Notes under the pieces: model-generated | The model's input: the letters and a program-made list of their open reading frames with translations, nothing else | What the model was told of the DNA's origin: nothing | The model's database searches: none | Shown: piece by piece, positions 50,169 through 61,548 of the stretch | Layout: the number at the start of each line of letters is the position of its first letter | Position numbering within the stretch: position 1 is the stretch's first letter | From: Corinectria fuckeliana | Lineage: Eukaryota > Ascomycota > Sordariomycetes > Hypocreales > Nectriaceae | DNA length: 64,000 nt | Direction of reading: 5' to 3' | Assembly: GCA_019137255.1 (NCBI GenBank) | Contig: WPDH01000170.1 | Location: 124,001-188,000 of the forward strand | Position numbers and translations under genes: made by a program

Positions 50169-52001
50169 ATGCATACGAAGCACACGTCCGGACCCGTTCC
50201 TGCCAGGGATCTTCAGGGTTAAGAAGACGAAAATTGGCCGATTTATCCACCATCCGCCACCTCATCGTTGTCCCCTCCCACCCCCCTCATCCATCCATCC
50301 ATAACCCCCCATTCGCCCATTGGGGGTTCCAACCTCCTTCAACGTTGCCTTCCCTTCCCGTTTCCCTTCCCAAGATCCTCCAGGGTCCCCCTAAGAAAGA
50401 AAAACCTAATATCCACATACATATCTACTCCAAACACGTTGCCGTGATGCCGCCATAACCGTTCGGTGCCTCACCGAGACTGTTGCTTCGATGGGGCCGT
50501 TGTGGCGGCGGCGACGGCGTCGATGCGACCCCAGATCACACATGCGTCCGGAACCCTCATTCACGCCTCGCCCTTCCTAGTAACTAGATCCTGCTACCTG
50601 AGCTAACCAATAATCTACTAATTAGAGTAGAACGGACTAAAACCTGGAGGAAGCGCCTGGCAGCCATGACAATATTTCTCCACCCATCACAGCTCGAGAA
50701 TGCTCTCAACATCCGTCCGCTAGACCTAGTCACTCCCGTCTCAGTCACCTGAGTACCTGAGTAATAACAATAAGTGCTTGTGCGTTATCGTGCAGACCAT
50801 AAAAAATTCAATCCATCAGTCAGTCTATTACTCATTGCTGAACGGCATATCGTATCGCATTCCGTCGTCCCTAATTCATCCCCCGGCATCATCATCATGC
50901 AACCCCCATTTCGCATGACACCCTCCAGGCTCACTCGCCAAGTTGCGCCAATCAACCCTTGGCATTGGCCCTTCTATCTCGGCCTCGTGCGTTGTGCCAG
51001 TGCCCGTTTACCGGGGCAATGTACAGCTTTCGGTCCTCTACCGAGGCCAGGACAAAAGGTTCTCTGCCCTCATCCTCATTGCACTTGATGCCAAACATGT
51101 CTAATCGACGCCGTCAACCCATCGCCACCATCCTCAGCCTTCTCGCTTGCGCGGACTCGTCTATACGAATATGCAACATCTTTCTCTCTAGCAATCGCTC
51201 ATACATGAGTACTTAGGCTAAGTACTCCTGGCCGCCAGAATGCTGATACCCCGACACACGCAGCCAGACCACCCACATTGCCACACTACTGTACATGTAC
51301 TTGTCCTCGCCACATTTGCTTGACAGGGGGGGTAACGCCTACTCCTACCATCCATTGATCTCGGCCGAGACGTGCCTATCGAAGGGGTTCGTGTTCCGGG
51401 CCCACTGTAAGTCTCATATACTATAAAGTCCATGTAATCTGTTCCGTTCCTCTGCTTATTTCGGCCTAGCTTACAATAGTCCCTAGTCAGATCTTCGAAC
51501 TTAACTTCCACGCGAGGCAAACTGCCGGAATCTGCAGTACGAAGAGTTCGCATCAATCGCAGGATATATCCATGAGTCGTACATGATTCAACTCCACGCG
51601 CCATTCCTTTATCCTCTTCGAGCCTAGGTCTTGGTGCCATCGAGGTTGGTCAGATGCGACAAACAGACCACACCGTATGCCTTGACACCGAGCCCGCCTC
51701 ATAACCGTAGCCATAGTTCTAGCGGTGCTAGCATGCGTCCCCGATGTCATGTCTCTGGCTTCTATCGGGCTGTGCGGGTAAGAGCAGGCACAAGCGCAGT
51801 CGGCCTCTTCCGCCAGCGCCGCCCAGTTGGCCGTTGCGGACTGCGATGAATATCTCGAAACACCTCGCTTGGCGGAAACCTCCAGCTCAGGCTAGGATCT
51901 GAGCTTGTCTAAAGCGAGAGACGTTCGTGCCCGGAATAGCGAAACGAGCTGTCTGATTCTTTCCATATCCAAACATCAGCTTCCGCACCTTACTGACGAC
52001 T

Positions 52002-54302
52002 TCATTGGGGATGCCCTCCTCGCATCATCTGTGCAACGTCAACACCCACCCACCGCATTTCCTGGGGCTGCTGTACAACATGCATTTGCCCGCCTGCCGT
52101 CTGAGGTGGCATGCCGCCGTTTTGATACTGCATCTGGTGCTGTTCCCTCGCAGCGTCTCGAGCCTGCTTTCGTCTGCTTAGGCGCTCAACCACTTCCTCC
52201 GAGACCATCCCAAAGCTCTCTTTCCACATTGCTGCATCTTCCCAGCGCTCTCCGTATATCCCGAGTGTCTGGGAAACTCTATCCAAGCATCGCAAGCTAC
52301 GGTCGAGGTTATCTTCCCCTGATAGACCCTGGGGCTGCAGCCTTCTCGGAAGTGGAGGTGCAGGGGCGGCACCGGGGCGAGGTATTGGGATCGGGACAGG
52401 CACTCCGGAAAGTAGCATGTCCTCTGCATCCCTGAGTACCGCGAGGAACTGGTTGGCCATGAAATACACCCTGAGCACATCGTGGTATGTATAGAAGCCT
52501 AGATTTTGCGACCCATGCGCAATATCATGGATGGCATCTAGGTACGCCATCGAATGCTCGAATATCAGGATGCGGTTGTAGTCTGTAATTTGCGGCGCCC
52601 TGGCTGATGGCGCAATGCAGTACACGTAGCTATACCTCAGTTCTTGCTCGAATAGTTGTCGGATCCCCGGCGGGAGGTTGGGGGGGAGCGATTCGGCCCA
52701 CTCCCGCATGTCCAGACACATGTTCCAGATGTAAGAGATTGGGTCTCGTAGGGGAGCCGAGCCCGACTGATATAGCTCTTGATACCAATGAGACTGCGCA
52801 CGCCGAAGCTGGAAGAGCAGCAAAGCTGGGTCTGCCGATTGCGGTCCAGCGATAGGCCCTGCGACAGATGCCCTTCGCCCTGACCCCGAAGCATGGGGGA
52901 ACGCGACGTTTACTGTGTCGTCAGTGAAGGAGAATGTACGAGCATGTACCATGCTAATGGCTCTATAAGGAGAGTTAGTATTCTGTGTCATACTGGCTTG
53001 TGAGGGGACACGCACCGATCGAGAGCATACACGCAATAGAAGATCTTGCGTCGCAGGTCCAGGGTGCCCTTGTCAGATACGGAGGACATGGGCGGGTCTT
53101 GGTGGAAGCCAAGATCGACGATGGCTCGTGCCGTAAATCCTATTAGGAGCCAGCTGTCGAAATGAGCAGGATCCAGCATAGCGTACTGCGTTAGGAGGAG
53201 CAGAGACTGTATTTGGGTGACGTATCCCGGTCCCAATGCCCCATCAGCGAAACTCATAGCTCGGGAAGCAAACTCCATCCCGTTGAGGTAGTAGTCATCC
53301 CTCTTTCGACGACTCTGGGCTGTAGATCCAATGGCGAGCACCATGTAGACCATCCAACAGTCAGCATCCTTGATGACGCGGTCATCTTGCTGGTACAGGT
53401 CATCGAGAGCGGTTAAGAGGCCTGTTTCTGAGAAGCATGGAAACAGAGAGTAGATGGTGTTCATGTAGTGTTGAACGATGGCATGGGCAGTCTGTCTTGG
53501 TGGCAGACGAGCCTGGGAGGACTCTGGGAGGGCATCGTTGGTTGTGGCTGCGAGGACGAGCCGGGCAAAGGTCATGTTGCTGGCAGTGGGCTCGAAATCC
53601 CGGGTGGTTGCGTTGACAGATCTTTAGTAGGGGTTAGAAGTCCGGGTACTTGGGGGGGAATTAGAGGGTCAAGATACTCACAGAAAGCCAAAGTCGGACA
53701 CAATGGAATTAACATCGGAGTTCTCTCGCTTTCGGGCGGCTTTGCGGTGGATGGCGGCGCGTATGGCAGCAAGAGAGTCCCTCCTATCGATCTGGGAATT
53801 GAACGTCGACGTGTCCGTGTCATGAAGAGCCACAGAGGCCTTGCGTGACTTGGCAAACTGAAGGCGCTTCTCCAGCTTCTCTATGCGGAGCTCCAAGGCG
53901 GCGACATAACTATGTGATGGGGTGTGAGTATCTGAACGACGGGGGCGAAGCCACGACAATGAATTAGACCGACCTTCTTTCCTTTCCTCGAGCAAACTGG
54001 TCGTTTGCCGCTGAGCATTCGTTCACGCGGCCGGCCTTTTCACAGGCTGTGCATGCGGGCAACTTGCCGTCACACTGGCCAGCAACATTAGTCTCAAGCG
54101 AATAGTGCAGACGGAGACGGCACTGTGGCTAGTCACCTTTACTTTGGCAGCACGACCTTGAGAGGGAACAAGTCAGCACTTTGCGCATTGATAGGCCGAC
54201 TACAGCGATGAGAGAAAAGGTCTGGGACTCACATCGAGAGCAGGCCGAGACAGGACGCGAGACCCTTAGGAGCGGATTGTGGGAGAAGCTTGCGCGGGGC
54301 AT
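52002..54302 (-). CDS. Zn2Cys6 transcription factor with fungal_trans domain
   Basis: Probable sequence-specific regulator; target genes unknown. Six exons on the minus strand: 54233-54302, 54137-54156, 53974-54074, 53682-53909, 53016-53621 and 52002-52962 (661 residues). The ATG at 54302 gives MPRASFSHNPLLRVSRPVSA, then the zinc cluster C21-x2-C24-x6-C31-x6-C38-x2-C41-x8-C50. This cluster exists only after splicing across three exons, the middle one being 20 nt (CRAAKVK). A leucine-containing coiled coil follows (YVAALELRIEKLEKRL). The middle homology region spans about residues 165-400 (IYSLFPCFSETGLL, LGFHQDPP, LDLRRKIFYCVYALDR). The C-terminus is Gln/Met/Pro-rich. I cannot assign it to a named regulator. 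It diverges from the homocitrate synthase gene, 2.1 kb away. Confidence 0.92.
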
Positions 54303-56445
54303 CTTGCTACGACGGCAGGGCCAGCGACAACAGGACACTTCCTAGCAGCGTCGTCGGCGGGTTTTACTGAGAAAGCGACGGAGGCCACAGCAGAAAGGTC
54401 GCGCCGAGTGGGAGCAGCAGGATGGAGAGACTTGAAGGACTTCGAAACGGGGATAGAAGACAGTTGGTTTGTCGTTTGGCGTCTCCACCAGGAAGCGGCA
54501 CAGTGCCACAGCAAGCACGAGGTGACGAGGCGGGCCTTCTTGTTCTAGAAAAGAGCCGCAATGGTCAGGCTGGGCTTGGCCTTGCGCGATGGGTTAGTAA
54601 GTAAGTAGGCCTAGTAGCCAGTAGCTAGTAGGCGGGAGATACGGAGGCCAACTGGGGAATTGCGCGTGCTGGTTGCGGGCAACGCGGGGCGGAGGGGACG
54701 AAGGAAGACTTGGAGGGGGAGGTGGAGGTGGAGGAGCCGCCCGCCTGTGCGTGTACGAAGTACCCGCTGTCTCGAGTGCGTGGCCGTGCGTAACAGACAG
54801 TGCGAAGCCGGCAGTTCGTCAGCAAGGCTAAGTATCCTCGAAGCTCCGGGACCGTCGAATCCCTACGCAGAGAGGATCTGTGTTTGGCGGAGCCAGCGGT
54901 AGATAGTCTAGTGTGCAGAGCCCGAGTCGACGGGTGTAGAATATGCTGCAGCGATGGAATGGGATGCCAACAGGAACGGATATTAGACTTAACAAAGCTG
55001 GAATGGAAGAGAAGGAATGGGGTCTTGGATAATAGAGCTTGAGAGAGAGACTGAACCCCCGTGGTGGTCTGCGTGGAGGTGGGGCTTCTCCAGGAGCCGG
55101 GTGACTTAATGCGGCGGTTAGGTACTAATAGATACCTACCTAGGTACAACCGGAATATGGGCAACAGCAGCGAACGGTTGGTACTTGCATACCTGTGTGC
55201 TTGTTAGTTGTTAAGTACTACTATTGATAGTAGTAGGTACCTATGGAAGATACCTACTTACGCAGTTTTAGTTAGCTGCGAGAGCGCAGGGAAGCAGGGA
55301 GAAGGCGTCACAATATCTACCTACTAAGTTAGATATCTAGCTAGGCTGCTAAGTTTGGTAGCTATTAGACGCATTCGGATAGCCCGGGGTTCTGGTTATC
55401 CACCATCTACTTACTAGCTCATCGAAATCGAAATCGCTGCGCTCGACAGTGGAAGTTTTGACGGATATGTCATAGTGGGCGGCGAACTTTCCAAGTCAAT
55501 TTAAAAGCACTGCATATATACATGCACCAAGCTCGAGATCAGTCAGTTTGCTAGGTTGGTGAGGTAAAAATAGGCCTGCTCGGCGCCAGTCGGATGGTTA
55601 GCCCAACACCTAGACTGGGGTGAGGCAAGATGAGACGGAACGGGGCATAAATAGCCTAACAGGGCGCGCGACAACTAGTCTATGCTTTGGACGGATGCGA
55701 ACCTGAAGCATCGCCGGGCGATTGGGGATGAGGGTGAGGATTGGATGACGAACTTGTTTACGGGGGTCATAGTCATCATTGTAACCAACGGTAAAGGGAG
55801 CTTGTTGAGATAGGGTTTGGAAGCCAGAGGCAAGGAGGGTCTCATGTGACGTGGACGAGGTCTACGCATAGATTATCCCGTCGCCGAGCCTGCTTAGAGG
55901 TCTACCTCAATAGTCACCCCCGCGACAATTGTTACTCTCCAAATCCGTTTCTGGTGTGGAGCCTGAGCTGTCGCTGCTTTACCCTGAACGTAGGATGATC
56001 ATCCCTGACCACCCCTGAGTTCAGCGCTGGACATCGTTTCAGCACAGGCAAGGGTTAGGACACTTTCAGAACAATACATCTATAAGTGTAAGGTATTTTT
56101 TCTGCCTTAAGGTTTCCCCATTAGGCGGCTGTACACGGGCTCAGTCCACCTTGCACACGGGCTCAGCTACTTAGGTGCCCACTTAATACTACCTTTTTAC
56201 CGCCCCAATTTTCCACAGTGCGTGCGTCACTGAGAAAGTTGACTTAACCTATAGGGTTCATGCCCCGCCCCCGCCCCCACCAGACGCAAATAACATTGCG
56301 TTGAGTGGCCTTGACTCACATGTGCTTCCCTTTAAAATCCTTAACATCACTTGTCGACGTCAACGCCCATTCTTTATCTTCAACGACGACAGAGCAACTG
56401 CTGCAACGATATCAATTGACCTCTATTAGGACCGGAATCAACATC
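54303..56445. promoter_or_regulatory. Divergent intergenic region, regulator / homocitrate synthase
   Basis: 2.1 kb between divergent starts. It carries TACCTAGGTA at 55137-55146, TAGGTACCTA at 55234-55243, and many related TACCTACT/AGTAGGTA words between 55120 and 55390. A CCCCGCCCCCGCCCCCACC run lies near 56264-56282, and a T-rich patch near 56095. No protein-like frame except a possible N-terminal extension of homocitrate synthase: ATG 56320 is in frame with 56446. Confidence 0.5.
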
Positions 56446-58922
56446 ATGTGCGGTACCTGCAACGGAGAGACAGCCGGCAATGCCCCAACTGCCGCGAATC
56501 CGACAACTAACGATGCTCCTCCGTCGACATCGACAAACAATAACGTCTACCCTGCTCGGGGCGGTCCCAAGTCTTCGCCCTACCAGTCTGACTATCTTTC
56601 CTACCTTTCAAATGTCAACAAGTTCAAAATTATTGGTACAGGACTTCGCCCTCCCCATGTTACAGTCGCTGACCATAATCTTAGAGAGCACGTTGAGGGA
56701 AGGAGAGCAGGTACGTTCCCTCGGTCCCCGCGCACCTTTCCACCTCCGATTTCCAGGATATTTACGTCGACTGCTAGTTCGCGAACGCGTTCTTTGATAC
56801 CGAGACCAAGATCAAAATCGCCAAAGCACTGTGAGTACATCACTGCACAATAACCGACGAACTAGCTACTAAAACACATCACTGTGACAACTTCGGTGTC
56901 GACTATATAGAGTTGACAAGTCCCGTATCGTCTCCTCAGTCTTACGAGGACTGCAAGACTATCTGTAAACTTGGTCTCAAGGTTTGTTTCTATATGCTCC
57001 GTCGAACTGTTCGCTGGAGAGCTACTGGTCAACAGCGGGACGTTCGTTGCTTACAAGGAGGGGGATCCAGACTAACTACCACATCTCTCTAGGCCAAGAT
57101 CCTCACGCATGTACGCTGCAATATGGAAGATGCGAAGAAGGCAGTCGAGTGCGGCGTTGATGGAGTCGATCTTGTGAGCCTCCTCTAATCCTACTTGATT
57201 GTTCAAGTGCTCATTTTATTTTAGGTCATCGGAACCTCAAGCTTCCTACGCGAGTACAGCCACGGAAAGAGCATGGAGATGATCCAGGAGACTGCTCTTA
57301 AAGTCATTGAATACGTTAAGAGGTTCGCTTAAACCTAGGAAGCAAATCCATACAGCAATAGCGAGGCTGACTTCCATTACAGCCAAGGCATCGAAGTCCG
57401 CTTCTCAAGTGAGGACTCGTTCAGGAGCGATCTCGTTGATATCCTTCATCTCTACAAGGCTTGTGACAAAGCCGGTGTCGACCGAGTGTATTTATGTCCT
57501 GTTTCTCAGCGGCACAAGGGTTCGAATAGCTAACAAGACTCAGGGGTGTCGCAGACACCGTTGGTGGAGCCACGCCGAGAATGGTCTATGATTTAATCAG
57601 GACATTGAGAGGTGAGTTTGCTGATCTCTCCCGATGTGTGTGTAGACTCCTCTAATTCGATAATCTAGGCGTTGTGAGCTGTGACATCGGCAAGTCCCTA
57701 TCTTCATACCTCCTTCCATTTCGCCTACTAACATCAAAAAGAAACACATTTCCACGACGATACCGGCTGCGCCGTGGCGAATGCGCACTCTGCTCTCGAG
57801 GGAGGTGCAACGCACATTGATACAAGTAGGCAATGTCTTTCTCTTTATTTTCCACTCCTGCCAATGTCTAACGATAGCTTAGGTGTCTTGGGAATCGGCG
57901 AACGCAACGGCATCACTCCACTGTAAGCATACACACAGCAACTTTATGTTTGGAAACTACGAAGCCGCTAATCCTGAAAAAAGCGGTGCTCTCATGGCTC
58001 GCATGATTGTATCCGCGCCCGACTATGTCAAGTCGAAGTATAATCTCAAGTCGCTTAAGAGTCTTGAGGAACTAGTCGCCGATGCAGTCCAGATCAACAT
58101 TCCAGTAAGGATAGCGAAGTATTCTGATTCTTGACATGTCAAGCTAACCCTCTTAGTTCAACTCGCCCGTGACCGGCTACTGCGTACGTTCTTCCTTTCA
58201 CAAGTCGACACACACTCGATGCACATCTTACTCGCATCCTCCTCCCTCCTTTCTTTCACCCCAGTCCTGCATTTTTTCTTCTTCAGTTGACTATATTCAA
58301 TCTAGTGTTCCAGCTAACTTGCATCTAGGCATTGTGAGTTCTTCCTTCTTCGATCAACTATGATTGAATTACCGTTCCAGCTAACTCGCATCTAGCACAC
58401 ACAAGGCTGGTATCCACGCTAAGGGTATGATGAAAAAGTTGCAGTCACTTCAAATCCAGTGCTAACTGTTGCAGCCATCCTTGCTAACCCCTCTACCTAC
58501 GAAATCATCGATCCGCACGACTTCGGATGTGGGTCTACACCTATATCCTTCCTATCAACTCTTAGGCTAACGCGTATTCTCAGTGACGCGCTACATCTCG
58601 ATTAACTCAAGAATCACCGGATGGAACGCTATCAAGTCTCGCGTGGAGCAGCTAGGTCTCTCGATGACCGATGCTCAGGTATGTTTATTCTATTGAAAGG
58701 TTATTTAAATTAATTTACTAATTTATTAAATTAGGTTAAGGAAGTGTACGAAGTTCCCTTTCTTTCTAAGCGATGTTTCGTATCTACAGACAATACTGAC
58801 ACTAAGCACGCAGGACTGCAAAGATTAAGCAAATGGCGGACATTCGCCCCCTGGCGATTGATGACACGGACTCAATAATAAGATCTTACCACCTGGATTT
58901 GCAGGAGGTGGCTCAAGACTGA
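56446..58922 (+). CDS. lys20: Homocitrate synthase, exceptionally intron-dense
   Basis: Condenses acetyl-CoA and 2-oxoglutarate to homocitrate, the first step of fungal lysine synthesis. My model has 19 exons: 56446-56635, 56685-56710, 56778-56830, 56885-56981, 57093-57173, 57225-57322, 57383-57487, 57544-57611, 57669-57689, 57742-57825, 57883-57922, 57984-58104, 58157-58183, 58329-58333, 58396-58424, 58475-58528, 58584-58678, 58735-58745, 58814-58922 (437 residues). The protein is full-length: KIIESTLREGEQ, HVRCNMEDA, FSSEDSFRSDL, VADTVGGATPR, ETHFHDDTG, GIGERNGITPLGALMARM and THKAGIHAKAIL. Metal ligands Glu69, His249 and His251 are kept. Most introns are 49-68 nt. Intron 9 is GC-AG and intron 3 ends in TG. 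ATG 56320 is an alternative start. It is a gene if intron 3 is spliced, otherwise a recently broken one. Confidence 0.85.
58184..58395 (+). repeat. Two related introns around a 5-nt exon
   Basis: Introns 13 (58184-58328) and 14 (58334-58395) of the homocitrate synthase gene share their 5' ends (GTACGTTCTTCCTT versus GTGAGTTCTTCCTT) and their 3' ends (GTTCCAGCTAACTTGCATCTAG-like versus the same with one C for T, compared over about 22 nt). The exon between them is GCATT, which completes CAFTHK. Confidence 0.75.
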
Positions 58923-61548
58923 TGAGTTTATCTATGGCGATGTTTCCATTAAGGCGCTTGGGAAAATGTGGGAAAATGGAAGAGAAAGTCTGCATACTTA
59001 TGTGAGATGATTGCAGATCAAAATACAAGATCTAGGCATTTACAATCGTGCCTCGTAACTAATATGCTGCCCGCTGCATCATTTGGAACTTTTGAATATA
59101 CGCTTCAACCGCTCGGAGCTTGATCTAAGCTATAATTCTGACCGAACCGAAACGAGCAGAGGTAGGAGGTCGGGTCGCGGGAATAGGGAGAACAAAGTAT
59201 AGCTTGGCGATAATGAACGTCTTTGTGCAGTGCCTGGGTAGCATTCTCTACCTTTTACCACCAACCCTCCGGCCAATAAGCCAGGAAACGGGAGGAAATA
59301 TAGGCACTGGGGTAAACCACGATCCTGGAGCTGGGCGTGCGCCGGAATACTGGCACACAGTACTGCAATTCGTGTCAGCAACTGTGTGCTGGCGCCGATG
59401 CCAAGTATTCGCTCAGGCTCTACTCCCGTGCTCACCCATCAGATTACCCTCTGCTCAGGTTAAAGCAGCGATAGCTCAGGCTCAGCACTAGAAACGGATT
59501 TGGACGGCAATATTTGTCGGGGGTAACTATTCAGGTGGGTAGGCCTAGATGTGTCGCCGCAATTAGGACCCAACAGACTCCGTGGTTAACAGGTAACTAT
59601 CAGATCATGCCTTGGGTGACTGCCGGGTACAAACGCAGCGCCTTACCACTGCACCTCGTTGACCTCAGCAAATCAATGTGAAGAGGCTGTTTCTGGCCGT
59701 GGCCACAATAGAGCCAAGCCTGGATTGGTTTCGTTGTGGCGTATCCTAAACTCTATCTTCCGGCCTCGACAAGGCCCCAAGGCTATTAGCACGAACAAGG
59801 CGACATTTTCTCGAGGCTTGTTCTAGCCAAGTATGAATTAAGGTATCCCTACGTGTTCGGTCATCAAACAGCAATGCAATGCAGGGACGTCTTCCGCCGC
59901 CACGATCAGGGCAAACCACCTTCGGCTTCTATGTACTCGACCCACCGCCACGCTACGGCCCCAGCGGAATCAACCCATCATCTAAGTGAAACATGGCCTG
60001 GCACCGGCACCGCCTGTAAGCCTAGGCCATGCCTACCAAGCAGCATTCTGTGGCCGCTCGAAGAGGACATGTTCGGTGCTGGTACGGTCGTGTTGCCGCT
60101 GACGAAGCTAAAAAAGGGCACGAGCCAGTGTTAACGGTTGAGAGTTGTGGTGAACCAGAGGAAAAGCGTACAGGATCACCGGTGTACACACACACGCACC
60201 AAAAAAGGCAAATGAAACAACCGATGACAATGAAGGAATCGATGGCCGGAGGAGTGTGTGGTAGATGTGTCTGTCGTACAGGGGTACTGTGAACGGAGTC
60301 GAATGGATCTGGCACTTTGTGAGGGTGTTTCATCACCAGTTTCACAGATACGTAGTCTGCTGATGTTCTTTCCCGGGGAATGCAAGACTTTCAGAACCGG
60401 GGTAGTAAAAATGATTAATGCGAGGCCTCGAGACGATGCTAGGGAAGGCAAAGGAAGGTGTGTAGAAGAAAGGTCTTAATTAACCAAGGATATTTATTAA
60501 AAGCCTTCTAAGTTGCCCTACTGCCTTGGGCAGATGAAAGCGAATTTTCAGCTAAAGTCGCCGTCATAATGTGCATATTTACAACTGTAAGGGTGGAAAA
60601 CAACACATTTTCACCGAGTTTGATCATGTTGGGCTTCAAAAACTTGCCCTGCATTTATGTATCAAGTGCCTAGCTACGTAGTTGAGAGTCTCGTGAAGGT
60701 GGCATGTTAGACGCTACCCCGACTAACATCTCTCGTACTATTGTGTACTGACCGATGACGCGAGCTGGGAGCGTCCCAGGGATCTGCGCTACAGATAAAG
60801 CTAGTCCCGCGGGGGTGAAAGTGAAAACTCTAGTTTGCTTCCATTGTTCCGCGCGCTTCCGTCATCCGCATCCATCCCTGTCCGGCTGTGCTGGGGTCTG
60901 GAGATTGGAAACGAGTCGACTCTCCGCCCAACCGCCCGGCTTGGGCTAGTAATCTAGATACGGCGTAGTAGATGGCGAGGGAAGAAAGACAGCGAGCATG
61001 TGCATCTCGTTCCTGCCTTCATGCTGGCAAAGTTGGCAAGAAAAGAAGGAGCCTACCCTAGACTCTCGGCCACCCCTACCTGCGCACCTAGACCTAAGTA
61101 GTACCTCTCTTTCACCTGCTGGTTTTGGTCAGGTCCCGTCCCCAGTGTCTCCAGTGTCCCCAGCTGTCTCTTGCCTTGCCCCTCCTTGTCCGCATCCGTC
61201 CCCCCTCGGACCAGGCAACGATATCTTACATTACATGCTCCCTTCAGACGCATCGTCTCCTCGACAATCTGTCGACGCCTCTCTTCCATTGTTCCGTGGC
61301 CGAGTTCTCGAGTCGCCGTTCCGAGTCAACAGTTCAACCCCGCATTGCGTGCTCCTCTGTCCCGCTCTAGTGGTGCCGTTCCGCTCCCCGGCTCCGTACC
61401 TCGTACCTGTCCCCGTCCGTCCCGACGACCGCGCGGCTTGCCTTGCTGCTCTGCGCGCGGCGACTGCAGCACCTTCGAGATTTCGGATACCTGCGCAAAT
61501 ATTGACGCCTGAGATTGACTCGAGCTGCTCGTCTGTCGACCCCGTCTG
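58923..61548. other. Intergenic, upstream of the second regulator
   Basis: 2.6 kb without a convincing gene. Frames at 59130-60480 are short and not protein-like. The last 550 bp (about 61000-61548) is C/T-rich and looks like the promoter and long leader of the regulator that starts at 61549. Confidence 0.5.

Larger units (their letters stand above)
48440..52001. other. Intergenic, upstream of the sugar transporter
   Basis: About 3.6 kb with no convincing gene, between the transporter start and the stop of the zinc-cluster regulator. The transporter-proximal part holds a GAA repeat. Beyond it lie GGTAAGGTAAGGTACC near 48901-48916, ACTACGTAGT at 49112-49121, CTACCTACCTAC words near 49525 and 49840, and CATA repeats near 50150. 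Reading frames here are Ser/Pro/His-rich and unlike proteins. Confidence 0.5.

Noticed and set aside
56320..56445. Longer homocitrate synthase start at ATG 56320
   Set aside because: In frame, but the added 42 residues look like leader. MCGTCNG at 56446 seems the more natural start, though this is not proven.
59590..59690. Minus-strand tRNA-like stretch (GCAGTGGTAAGGCGCTGCG)
   Set aside because: It resembles a D-arm, but no five-base anticodon stem, T-arm or acceptor pairing could be completed.
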